Assembly: GCF_037975245.1 (NCBI RefSeq)
Contig: NC_092583.1
Span: 4,805,264 to 4,869,263, forward strand
DNA length: 64,000 nucleotides
Direction of reading: 5' to 3'
DNA from: Apostichopus japonicus
Taxonomy: Eukaryota; Echinodermata; Holothuroidea; Aspidochirotida; Stichopodidae
The stretch's first letter is position 1. Every line of letters starts with the position of its first letter. A program made the position numbers and the translations under genes. The notes under the pieces are model-generated. The model was given only the letters and a program-made list of their open reading frames with translations. It was not told where the DNA came from and did no database searches. Below, in pieces: positions 35,585 through 46,565 of the stretch.

Positions 35585-36340
35585 ACTTAAAGCTGCAATT
35601 AATCTGTGAGTTCTACCATGCTAGGAGAACTGATGAACAAAATTTGGTCACTTTCAGTTCAGTTTAGTGAACAGGCCCAATATAAATAGATCTCAAGTGA
35701 TCTTTAACCTTTCATATATATAAATATTGTCACCCAGGAAATGAAATGTGCTTCAGATTATTGATATTCTTGTGTTGGAAGCTTTAAACTGACTCAAGTG
35801 GCCGTTTATCAGTTTTCACACCCTGAGCTTCACGGGATCAATATAGGTAAATCTCAAATGGTCTCAAAATTGGCATTATTCTCTGTGATTTATACTAGAT
35901 GGCTTTGGGTTTGTCAGTTATATAATAATAATATTTCACAGTGTATAAACAACAGTCATGTAACTCTCATTCGTTATTAATAGCAATTATTAAAGGGATG
36001 GTTGGTGACAGAGCTGATTTGCTAGTTCAAAATTGGTAAAAAAAAAATGTCCATTTGCTCATACATCTATGTGTCTATATTTCACCTAGGAAGACAGTTC
36101 TTTCTGGATATTGAAACATTTTGGAATACAAATTCTATACTGTAAAATCCTTACCGGTGCATTTAAGTGGTTGATGGCCCACAAGTGAGTGCTATAAAAA
36201 AGAGATGGACATTTCTGATCTTTCTGGGTCTCACTTAATTCTTGGACAAATTTAACTCACTTGCTGAACGCATAAGCAGGAAGTTTGGAATTTGAGCAAA
36301 TGATATGCCAAGGAATCACAAAGCTAACTGGCTTTCTGGT
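35585..36340 (+). repeat. Dispersed repeat, copy A, abutting the zinc-finger gene start exon
   Basis: Reverse-complement similarity to 59035-59870 over most of its length. Clear shared blocks are CAAGTGGCCGTTTATCAG at about 35796 and GGACAAATTTAACTCAC near 36245. It stops about 15 bases before the splice acceptor of the exon carrying the start codon at 36406. Confidence 0.75.
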
Positions 36341-36405
36341 TTGCTTTCTCTACAGAGCTGTGTGAGGCGAAGCATCACAGACCTTGAGCTGCACTTTTAC
36401 TCACC

Positions 36406-38501
36406 ATGGAACATCATGTGACGTACCTCCCTCCACCAGGCCTACCACCATCCACTGAACACGACCCAAACCTTGCCCAACCAGGATCTCATAGTAGCAT
36501 CACATCCACTTCGCACAGTGAACACAGTCCTGTGACCGGTCACGGAGGTCACCACCCCGAGCAGCTCCTGCATGACGGTGGCAAGCAGTCGTCTAACCAT
36601 GGTCATCACAGCAGCTCATCAGGTGACGTATCACATGACCGAATGCATCAACCGCACGTCATGCAGAACGCATCCATGCATGGCAACTCGTCCTACTGTT
36701 ACGGAAATCACAGTCAGAGTGGGTTTGCAATGTATGCCGATAAATCGAACCATGCCTCACACCACGACACATCACAGCATCGATCCTCGGACAGTCTGCG
36801 GCAAGCTGGTATGGAGACAGAGAATGTACACCAAGCCAGTAAGGTGGACCAAAGCTCTATTTATCGACCTGTCGACTTGCCGAGCTACTATTCTCGATTC
36901 ATGCCTGACCTCGGCAAGCAAAGTTCCGACTACAGACATCACCCCAAGACAGTCGATGATGGATCCGCTAGTATGAGGGGACATTATGACGTCGCCCATG
37001 TCTCGCAGGCTGGCGTAGGCGACCATTTCCATAGAGGCTCAATCAATCCTTTTCAACCACCTGACCTGTCACATGGGTATAGAGTGGTCACAGATAACAC
37101 CAAACATTTAACACATCCGGTCCACAGGGAGAGTTTGCCACACGAGAGTTTGAGGCAGCACCCTTCAGAACAGCAGCATAGATACCAATCCAGTAGCGAT
37201 GACTCACCGGACCCTCACCCACCAGACCGGTCCAGTCCTTCCCAACCGCAAGACTTATCACGTAGTAGGCTGCATGTCAATAGCTCTGATAGTACAAACA
37301 TGGCTAGCTACCCTTACACTGAAATACAAGGCGAGCCAACGGAAGCGCATCAAGAGACAGATGCCGATGGGGGTCAGAGAAACAGTTTTCATCATACAAA
37401 ACACCAGTCTAGTGGTCACCTCCCACCATTGCACATGCCCTTTTATGGGCATGAATTATATAGAAAGGCAGTCGGTAGCAGTGAACATGGTGGTCATTCG
37501 GTTGGCAACATAGCTTCACCTGGACAGAAGACAACAGATAATGTCCGGGAGCAGATGACTGCATCTCCCACTCCTCTGAATGCTAGGCCAACAGGTGAGG
37601 GTGGTACGTCATCCCCAGAAGAGACAATTACAGTTTCCGGTCAACAGAAATTCTCTGACGTACGTGAATCAGAGAAGGAGATCGCCTCCGAGAATGACGC
37701 AGTGAGGAGTTCACCACAGGATGCGAGTTTACATCTCGAAAAGGTGAATTCTCCAGAAGCTGCGGGAGATGTTACTAATTATAACAAGGACAACCACGAC
37801 CAGCGTGAGGAGAACGGAGAAGTGACCGCAGCTGATGTGAAGACGGCAGAAAATGAAGCAGAAGAGTACGAAGCGGAGGATGAGGAGAACAGCAGTCATG
37901 ATGAGGTCGATGACTCGGAGGAATGTGAGAATGCTCCCCGTCTAACGGAACATTCACAGATGGAGGAGAATGGTCAGCATCAAAATGACCAAACGCACGG
38001 TCAAGATGCGGCAGAGAACACCGATGGACCAAAGACAACAGAGATGGATGACACTCACGATGTCAAAAACATCACCGTCCAACACCCCGTCGCGAACAAC
38101 GGCAACGTTGTGCAGGAGAAAGAGGGCGCCGCAGCAGAATCCGTAGAAGTCCAAGCGAAATACCCAGCATTTATTAAACAACCACCGATCGATGAGGCAG
38201 AAGATACGAAAGATGTTTTCCAAGAGAAAAAAGATACCGGGGACCGATCCCAGAGTTCAAAGGCAACCGAACCCGAGTCAACCAGTGGTGCAAATGCCCC
38301 AGAAAATCTTGCGCCAGAACCCGAAAGAGATGCACCGATACAGATGAAGGTCGATGTCACCGTGGACTCCAAATGGCAGCAGGTGATGTCAGAGAGTGGA
38401 TTTGGGGACAGACATTCAGACTTTGCAGGGTTTTTGCTAAATTTCTACATTTCGAATAAAGCGCAGGTCGAACAGCTGTCGATTAATGCCAAACCCTCCC
38501 G
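36406..38501 (+). CDS. Zinc-finger gene, coding exon 1
   Basis: Ends at donor CCCG|GTAAGT (GT 38502-38503), leaving two bases of an Arg codon. If not spliced, the frame stops at once (TAA 38503-38505). Encodes the low-complexity His/Ser/Gln-rich and acidic parts. Codon-level organisation and length leave little doubt that it is coding. Confidence 0.9.
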
Positions 38502-41500
38502 GTAAGTTACTCCTTTCACAGCAATATTTGTAGTGTAGTGGAATATAAGTTGGTATCCACGAGGGGGAATGACGATATCCGATAAAATTGTCCGTGATGG
38601 AGGTCGGTTTTGATCACTAGAACAATTTTCTGTTAATTCAAGTTAAAAATCTATGCAGAGGAGTATCAACAAATGCAGATGGAATTTGATGACTGCATAT
38701 CATTGTTAGATAGGTCAGTTCACAGTAATTTGCTAAAATTATACAAATTATAATATATAATAATAATTATATATAAATAATATTATATATAGGCTAGGTA
38801 TAGTAGTTAGAAAAGTGAAAAGTAGAGTCAAGAAAGGTTAACGCTGCTAAAAAATAACAAAACCTTGGAGTGTTGGAGCGTCATCTGCTCCTTTCGTTGA
38901 AGAAGCTATAGCTATTACACATAAATTCTGTTGGTATGTGCTTGACTGCTTTTTGTAAACTGCTCAATTTGAAAGAATTGATCAATGATCCTTCCTGTCT
39001 GAACAGTAATTTGATTCATATGATATATTTCTTACAAGTAAGTGAAATCTTGCTACTGTACTAGAGCAGTTATCAACCAGGGTAATCTCCTTAACCCACC
39101 CTGGTAACATGAAATGCTGACCACTTATTCGTTGGGATCTTGCCATTGTTGTACAAACATCTCATGAAATTATTTTTCTCAATATTTACTTTTCATAACT
39201 TTACAACATATATGAAATTTACGTCAGTATTGCTGACTTTTCGTTAGCAAAATTTGGGAATGTTTGGAGATTTAAAGTAGAACCAAGATTATTTAAATAG
39301 TATCTTGAGCATGACGTCCACTCTAAAAGATAAATTGATGGGATTCTTATTTTCCTCCATAGAAGTAACAGCAGGAAGAGCCGGAGGCCATCTCGTCAAA
39401 GTCATACTTCTCCAGACCAGGTTTTCATATCTGATGACATGGAAGAACAGAACGTCCAACAATCTGGTGCTACCTTAGCATCGGAAGGTAGGCCAAGGTT
39501 GAGACCCGGACGGAAAGCTGCTCAGCCCAAAGTGGCATCCGTAAATCGGAGGAAAGGCGGACAGCGGACGCCGCGCAAGAGAAAATTGGATGAATCATAC
39601 TTGCCGTATTCACCCGTTCCTATTTATAAGACTAAACCCAGTGATCCTCTCTACAACATGGATGCAAACGAATTTCGGGGTAAGAATCAGAGCTCTTTAG
39701 ACCGAGTCGGAGTGATTTCTTTCTCGGAGGATTCTTCTTTAGAGTCCGGCGTCGATGCGGACGATCATGCTTCGGATGCGGATTTCCAGCCTGCAGGGTA
39801 TCACAGCGACTCTGCCGATGACGACAAACCGCTGAACTTCCACAAGACCAAGCTACGGTCTCATTCGTCCAGCGGACTGAACTCCTCCTCCGTTGTCAAT
39901 AAGAAGACAGAGTGTGAATACATCCTCGAGAACAACAACCCTAGAGCACCTTTAAAGATTAAGTTCAAGCAGAGTAGGAAGTTGAGTGAAAGCCAGGTTA
40001 AGAAAGATGCAACCCAGGTGACAGGTGGTACCACGACTCGAACTAGGAAACCCCGGAAACCAGCCAAGCCCAAGAAGACGGTAAGAGCCAAACGACCAGC
40101 GAAGCCAAAAGCCAGGGCAGAGGAGGGAGCAGCGGCAGTTCCGGCTAAGAGAGGAAGAAAACCATCTCGGAATACCACAGCCCCTGTCAAGCAAAGAAGA
40201 GGCAAAAATTCAAAGTAAGACTGTATGTGTATGTTTGTATGTGTGTGTTCACTATTAGGGTTCCTTAGCTACAGTCTGTGCATGAATATATATATAATAA
40301 TAATAATAATAATATAAGAATTTGTAAAGCGCTTTTATCCAGTTAAAAAAAACTGCTCAGAAGCGCTGCAGGAGCAAAGTACCCAAAATGGACACAACAG
40401 TTATCAAACAAATGGATACGCATTCATGAACATACATACAGACAGATGTATGATGCATGTTGTTATGTTTGCATGTATGAATGCATGTATGTATGTGTGT
40501 ACAGTATCTATTAACCGGGTGTACATGTGTGTGTGTGTTAGGTATGTATTTGTAGCTCGTCAAATGTTTTATGATTTTATGTGGGTATGTGATTCCTCTG
40601 CATTATGTCAACAACTCATAGTGTTATACACACAGATAAGTAAAATCGATACTCGGTAAGTGAATCCAGTAATCATCAGTAGACTTAACGTATTGTGTTC
40701 AGGGGATCGTCAAAGATGGTTAGATTCCACAGACATTCGATGTCAGAGAATCTTTAAAGCGAGAGGAATTTATGTACAGAAGTCTGTTAACGCCAGCCAC
40801 GATCACAGTACACGATTGTATATGTATTTAGAACCACTCTGCCATCAGAACAGGCGTATATTTGTGAATTGTCAAATTCTGTAAAGTGACATATGTCTGC
40901 AAAGTGCATTTTTTAATTACAATGATATTCTTTGGTTGCCTTAGTAACAAACTGAATACCGTTTTACACCACTCTTGTGGTTTTCCTATTCTGTATTGTG
41001 TAGCAGACTCTTAGTAAAATTACAACATTAGGAGTACGAGTACAAGTAGAATCAGCCAGCTTGCTATGAGTCACAAATCCAAGACTCTACGATCAAGTAT
41101 TTGGTGCTCCCGTATCTAGGTAGTACAGTTATACATGAGCAACTAATGCTAGAATGTGAGTACCAGTACAGACTCACTACAAGTCTTCAAGTCTGTGTTA
41201 CAACATGCAAACTCAATTCAAAGTCTTGGTCACCCTCTGCGTGATTTACAGTGTCTCACTCTGAAACCGTTCTCTCCAAGTAACATTTTTCATTCCCCAG
41301 TGGTGACAATTCACCATGTGGAAATGATTACTGCAAGGATTCCCCCTCACCCCCCCAACCCTCAAAAAGAAAATGAGGGTAAATCATGGAATATGATTCA
41401 CATTCAGCTTATTACCACACAAAGTTGCGATCTACTTTACAAGAAGCACCGTTTATTGCATCTTACATCTCTTTAATCTGTGCAGCACACTAGTGCTGAT

Positions 41501-44500
41501 AGTCGTAATCGATTAATTGCCAATAGTAGCGATTACACTTTGGAAGTTTGATTAATCGCGCTCAAAACCTAAGTTGCGAATACTCGACTACAAACTAGCA
41601 TTACACATAAACTGCTTTTGAATAATGGCCTTACCTTGTCAAGAACATGACTAAAGCAGTTTGTCAGCAAATATAGTTATTATTATTAGATGTTTTAAAA
41701 CATGATTTAGACACCACACGTTAAGGCACGAAAGAACAAATAAAAACAGTGCACAATGGAAAAGATTTGTTTTGACTGTATTTCTGCAAAGTAAACATGA
41801 CAGTGATGACCTAATGACTGTAACCGAGTAATCACGAGAATAGCTATGGGATTAATTGACCACAAAAGAAAGAGTCGACTATCAGCGCTACAGCAGACAA
41901 AGAATAACACTACAGTATATACAATAATCAAGGGATGATCTAATCACATTATACACACAGTATCAACACAAACATGAAATTGTAACCATGTTAATATCAA
42001 AATGTCAGCACAATTTTGATTGTTTGTACCTTGGGAGTTGTCTTTTGGTGATTTGTCAAAATTTGGTGGCTTGTCTGTTCACTGGAACTAGGGATTGGTG
42101 TGAAGCTAAATGGTCAGGTTTGGTTAGATGCTGAAGGTTCAGTAACCTTTGCAATCATGCTGGCATGTGATGGCTAGCTTGTAACCACGATATCTCAACA
42201 ACCACAAGTTGAATCAGTGTCATACCTGGTAGGTACATGCCCCATGATTGTTTTTGGTTCCCATCTCTTGAATATTAATGAGTGGGTGGGGCTTAACATA
42301 AAATCCTTAAAATGTCAATATCTCTACAACCCTTTGTCCGATTTAGTTCAAACATGGTGATGTATATACATAGTAAGTACATGTTCTTTGCAACAACAAG
42401 TGTTACCATATTCATATTCATGAGTGGGTGGGGCTTAATGGAAAATCCTCAAAAATAGCTTGTAGACACAATATCTCAACAAACAAAAATTGAATCTAAG
42501 TCGTACTTGGTAGGAAGATGCCTGTGATGAGTAGATTGTTTTTGGTTCCCATCTCATGAATATTAGTAAATGGGAGGGGCTTAATGTAAAATTTGGTTGA
42601 TACTGGTATGGTGATGTTGGTACATAATTAGCACATTTTCATGACGTGTCCAACTATATGCCATTAATTTGTATAAAATAGCAAGAAATCGCTTTTAAAA
42701 ACAAGGCAAGTTCCAAACGTTCAATGGGATGTATCCTTGACATATTAGGTTTGTCACACTGCATGCATACAATCAACTGTGATGTTTTTTGTGTGCATAT
42801 CATGAATATTAAGCAGTGAACATAAAATTCTTAATCAGATATCTCTGAAATAGTATGTCTAATTAGTTTTATAGATGTACTTGGATAATACAACTGATTC
42901 CTTGTACCCTCTTCATTTTGGTGTGCACAAGTTCATGAATATTAACATGTATGGCTTACTTCGCTATGAGTATGTCTCGGCAACGGAACCACTAAACATT
43001 TTTGTTTTCTGGTTCATTTGTTTAATGGGATTAGTTTGAGTCTCAAAATTAAGACTGTGCAAACAATGCTATGTCCATGAGAAGATTTGTTTATTAAAGT
43101 AGTAGGATTTCATGTCTACAAGAATGTAAACATTTTTGCATAATTTCCCAAATTCACAGCTTGAGGAAGTGCAGTTAATTGCAACATTCCTGAGCAATAC
43201 CATTTTTTAATTCTTCTTGCTCAGAAACAGTGCAATCATTTAAAAAGCTGTAAAACTTAGTTCTCATGAACTTGCAAAGAAACATGTTGGTCTAGAACCT
43301 TTTGACAAAATTGGTCTAAGTTGGTGTGAAGTGATGACGATGGAGTCATGATTCTTGTCCTTCCCGCATTTACCCCTGGAATATTAAACCAAATATCACG
43401 TATGTCAGTAGGATTATCCATCAATGATGCTTACCTCCTGTGTCCAACACAGGTCCGTCTTTTAATTTCTCGAGTCCAATTCTCTACCTCTTCGTTAAAT
43501 TTTGTCTTCCTCTCGCTTTTTGTTTCAGACCGATCGTTAAGATCAGTTGGAACGAGTTGATGAAGCAGTACCAGTGTAAGATCTGTCAGTACGAGAGTCC
43601 CTGTATCACCGATATGTCTCTCCATCTCTTCGATGGTCACATGGAAGTCGTAGACGACCTCGCTAAGGTCTATTCCAAACTGGAGATCACCGTGGGGGAT
43701 CGTACAGCTACGGCGTTTGAATTTCTCACCGGCAGGAAGTACGAGGACAAATCCTTCAGGGGGGAGGATGAGCAGCATAATAAGAGGTTGCCACCAGTGT
43801 CTGGCATACTGTCCAGTATTCTGTCCCACCAGGAGGCAGAGAGTAGGATGCCCCCCACGTCGGAAATTGTAATGACCGCACTCTCCCAAGCTCTCCCACC
43901 AGCGACGAATGCGATGGCCTTTCTACATGGTGCTCCACCTGGTGCAGTCTTTGGTGCTCTAAGTGCTACCGGTGCCTTACCGTACATACCGGGGCTCTCT
44001 CATCATGCACTGGGTGATGGAGGTCTCCCTCCTCTCCCGGGGGGAGGATACCCACCAAACATCAGTCGTAGCCATGAATGTCCACCAATGCCACCTTCAT
44101 CAATCGACAGCCACGTGTCTTTGTTAAATGCTGCTGCCATTGCGACATCCCAAGCAAGTTCTGTGAGTCAGACCAGCTCGGAAGCAGATGCAGGGAGTCC
44201 AGCTACCGATGCCAGTAATAGACAGAAGCCCCTAGAGGGGATCAGTCAACAGTCAACAATGCTATCTTGCCAGAGCGAACCCAGAGGCTTATATCTTAAT
44301 AAATTTAGAAAGTCTGGAGTGGATATCGAACAATTGTCCAAGTCCCTCGAAGTCGATCAGGTCATAACCCTGATCGAGAAATGGGTCAAGATCAGGACGC
44401 AGTGTCCGAACTGTCACCGAGGCATCCGCGTCTCGAAACGGACCAACAAGCACCGGTGCAGGGGCTCGGACGACAAGCCGGTGTACGTCCTCTGCGACGT

Positions 44501-44993
44501 CTGCGGGAATTCTTATCAGAAGGAATACTTTTCTCTCCACTACAACCGCATTCACCTGCAGTCGCTCGTCTCGTGTAACGTCTGCCACAAAAAGTTCACG
44601 CCGTCATCTCTCCCAAAACATCTCTTCAAACACACCAACCCTCCGGCAGCTTTCAAGTGTGGGACCTGTCCAAAGTCATTCCGATTCAGAATGGATCTGG
44701 AGAGGCACGAACTCGTCCATAGAGTCGACAAGCCTTACATGTGTCCCACGTGCGGGCGGGGCTTCACCCAAAAGTCCAATATGCAGTACCACATGCGGCA
44801 GCATACAGGGGAGCAACCGTACAAGTGCGACAACTGTATGAAGTCATTCACCCATAACGTGAGTCTTAAAAATCACCTTAAGAAGCACCACGGTATAGAC
44901 CTGTGGGCCATGGGCTACACCGGAGGAGGCCGTCCCAAGAAGGAACAGAATATGCCATCTTCTGCTCCTGCAACTAGCATCCCTTCTACTTAG
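36406..44993 (+). CDS. C2H2 zinc-finger protein with His/Ser-rich, acidic and AT-hook regions (3 exons)
   Basis: Exons 36406-38501, 39363-40214 and 43529-44993 join in matching phases (2 and 2), giving 1470 residues. ATG sits in CACCATGG with an in-frame TGA 18 bases upstream and a splice acceptor at 36354-36355. Residues 1-460 are His/Ser/Pro-rich. About residues 480-520 are acidic (EYEAEDEENSSHDEVDDSEE). About residues 930-983 are basic and Pro/Lys-rich with an AT-hook core RGRKP (962-966). An isolated finger (YQCKICQYES...LFDGH) lies at about 997. A Cys2-His-Cys-like knuckle (CPNC...HRC, 1275-1293) precedes five fingers at about 1302-1437. A second hook-like GRPKK lies near the C terminus. 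This should be a nuclear DNA-binding regulator; I cannot name an orthologue. A possible poly(A) signal is AATAAA at 45719. Confidence 0.85.
38502..39362. other. Intron 1 of zinc-finger gene
   Basis: 861 bases, AT-rich with an AT-palindromic stretch near 38745-38800. Acceptor TTTTCCTCCATAG. Nothing else seen. Confidence 0.75.
39363..40214 (+). CDS. Zinc-finger gene, exon 2 (AT-hook region)
   Basis: Starts by completing the Arg codon, then SNSRKSRRPSRQSHTSP... It ends at donor TCAAA|GTAAGA (GT 40215-40216) after two bases of a Lys codon. Without splicing the frame reads Lys-stop (TAA 40216-40218), so intron retention would give a 983-residue form with the AT-hook and no zinc fingers. Confidence 0.85.
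40215..43528. other. Intron 2 of zinc-finger gene
   Basis: 3.3 kb. It contains an AAT microsatellite followed by TTGTAAAGCGCTTTT (40283-40340, like a SINE/LINE tail), TGTA-rich simple repeat (40430-40545), and a block of degenerate repeats at 42170-42990. Confidence 0.75.
42170..42990 (+). repeat. Degenerate tandem repeat block
   Basis: Several imperfect units of about 130-150 bases share AATATCTCAACAA and GAATATTAATGAGTGGGTGG...CTTAA words (near 42190, 42320, 42470 and 42270, 42411, 42553, 42809, 42930). Confidence 0.7.
43529..44993 (+). CDS. Zinc-finger gene, exon 3 (finger array)
   Basis: Acceptor CGCTTTTTGTTTCAG (AG 43527-43528); the first base completes the Lys codon, then PIVKISWNELMKQYQCKIC. 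It ends at TAG, 44991-44993. Fingers: YVLCDVC...HYNRIH; LVSCNVC...HLFKH (one residue shorter than usual between Cys and His); FKCGTC...HELVH; YMCPTC...HMRQH, followed by a TGEQPY linker; YKCDNC...HLKKH. The open frame upstream of 43529 is intron. Confidence 0.9.
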
Positions 44994-46212
44994 AGCAAAA
45001 TGGTATTTGAGCCAATTCATTATAAAAGAAAAATTAAAAAATGTGATTATTGCTGTAAAATAGCTGATAAGTTCAGGCTTTTCTGCTTTCAATTTAATCT
45101 TCTTTTGGTTGTTTTTCATTAAGCTTTCGAATACAACCATTTTTTAAGGAGGTTAGGGAGTTATGTTTCCACAGTAGATACAGCTTGCATATATAGTCAT
45201 TGCATATAAGTATACATTGCATATAAGTATACATTTCTGAATGTACGTACCATGGTCTTGGTCAATCTGCTTGCAGATACTTAACTTTTTCTGAATTTGG
45301 AAACTTTTGTTGCATTTTGTTGTAAAGTGTCTGGCCTTTTTATCAACCGAAGAAACCAAAAACAAAGAACTCTTGCCTTTCTTGAAAACAAGTTTGCAAT
45401 GGTAGCTACAAGGTATGGAATATTAGCATGCTAACAAAGAAAAATAACAAATGAAAGCTTTGATATGTAGTTGGACAATTGAAATGTAAAATTGTGTCAA
45501 GTGGACCCTTCATGGACCAGGATGTGGACTATATCAGATGGCATTATTTGGTCAAAAATGGTGTAATGTATGGAAAGTTTAGGGTAAATTATATGGTGCT
45601 CGAATGTGTTTATTTATATGTTGGTTTTATTGCGAGATATAGCTTGAATACATTGCATGTTATTGTACTATATAACATATCACACCTGGGAGTTTAATAT
45701 ACAGACATCAAAAAGCAAAAATAAAAATGAAGAGATAACAGGAGAAAGGAGAGCATTTAAAATGGCATTAGAACTTAATCATCGCATTATTAGGAATGGA
45801 TATCAGCATACCTTTCATATTTTCTAAATTGATTGTATTTAAGATTGTGGTATGCAAACTTCTTAAACCTCTGCCGTGTTAAGTTTAACATAAATATGGA
45901 ATCTACTAGGAACATTTATAGGGTAGATTGACCCACGGTCTGGATCGAATCCACCATTCCGTTGCTAAGGTCGTATCTCTTGCGAGTCAAAATGCGTAAC
46001 GTTTAAACAATAGTTGTCTGATCCAGAGATGAATGAGATGCTGCCTTACACACAGAGAAGTATTGCACAATACATCCCTACACATCTGGTCACAACGATC
46101 CTGAGTCACCTTGAGATGAGTCAGGGAGAGTTGTCAGAGCAAATGTAGATTGAGGAGGACTCTTTGTGTTCAACCCTGGTCTGTGCCCAGATTAAATCTC
46201 TGTGCTGGGATC

Positions 46213-46565
46213 CAGTGGCAGAGCTAGGGGTATTGGTCAAGGGAGGCGAGAATGGTCTGTAGGGGCGCTTTCGACACTATCTAAGGGGAGCGCCACCACA
46301 GATTGGCGCGGAGCGTACAGAATTTTTTTGAGTAAAGATGCTCCCTAGATCGCTGGAAATGACCCTTTCCGGGCCTAAACGAAGAATAAATAGGTGCCAT
46401 CGCCAACAAAATGTGACAAATGTCAATAGGTGGATGAGAGTGCAATAAAAAAGTCAATCACGAATAAGTAAAAAGTGGTAAAAAGCTGAAAAGGGCGCCA
46501 GCAGACCATTTGAGTCCGTCGGGGGGGGCTTCCGCCCCCCTGACTGTATGGACGCTCTGCCACTG
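46213..46565 (-). mobile_element. hAT-like MITE, family 2, copy B
   Basis: 353 bases, opposite orientation to 19936-20334. It begins CAGTGGCAGAGCTAGGGG and ends GACGCTCTGCCACTG. Flanking 8-mers CTGGGATC and CTGGGACA agree at 6 of 8 positions. Confidence 0.78.

Larger units (their letters stand above)
23842..36355. other. Intergenic region between divergent coiled-coil and zinc-finger genes
   Basis: 12.5 kb, largely repeats: two family-1 elements, a TTAA-type MITE, a 973-base hAT-like element and several dispersed repeats listed separately. CRE words TGACGTCA occur at 31319-31326 and 33575-33582, the latter 14 bases from TCACGTGA (33597-33604), so the 33.5-kb area could hold a promoter for the plus-strand zinc-finger gene. 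An 83-codon frame at 33831-33580 (minus) overlaps these sites and has no recognisable domain. The stretches 25975-28780 and 33003-35100 show nothing further. Confidence 0.4.

Noticed and set aside
43440-43528. ATG-initiated extension of the zinc-finger exon (MSNTGPSFNF)
   Set aside because: It runs through the polypyrimidine tract and acceptor; the phase match to exon 2 shows it is intron.
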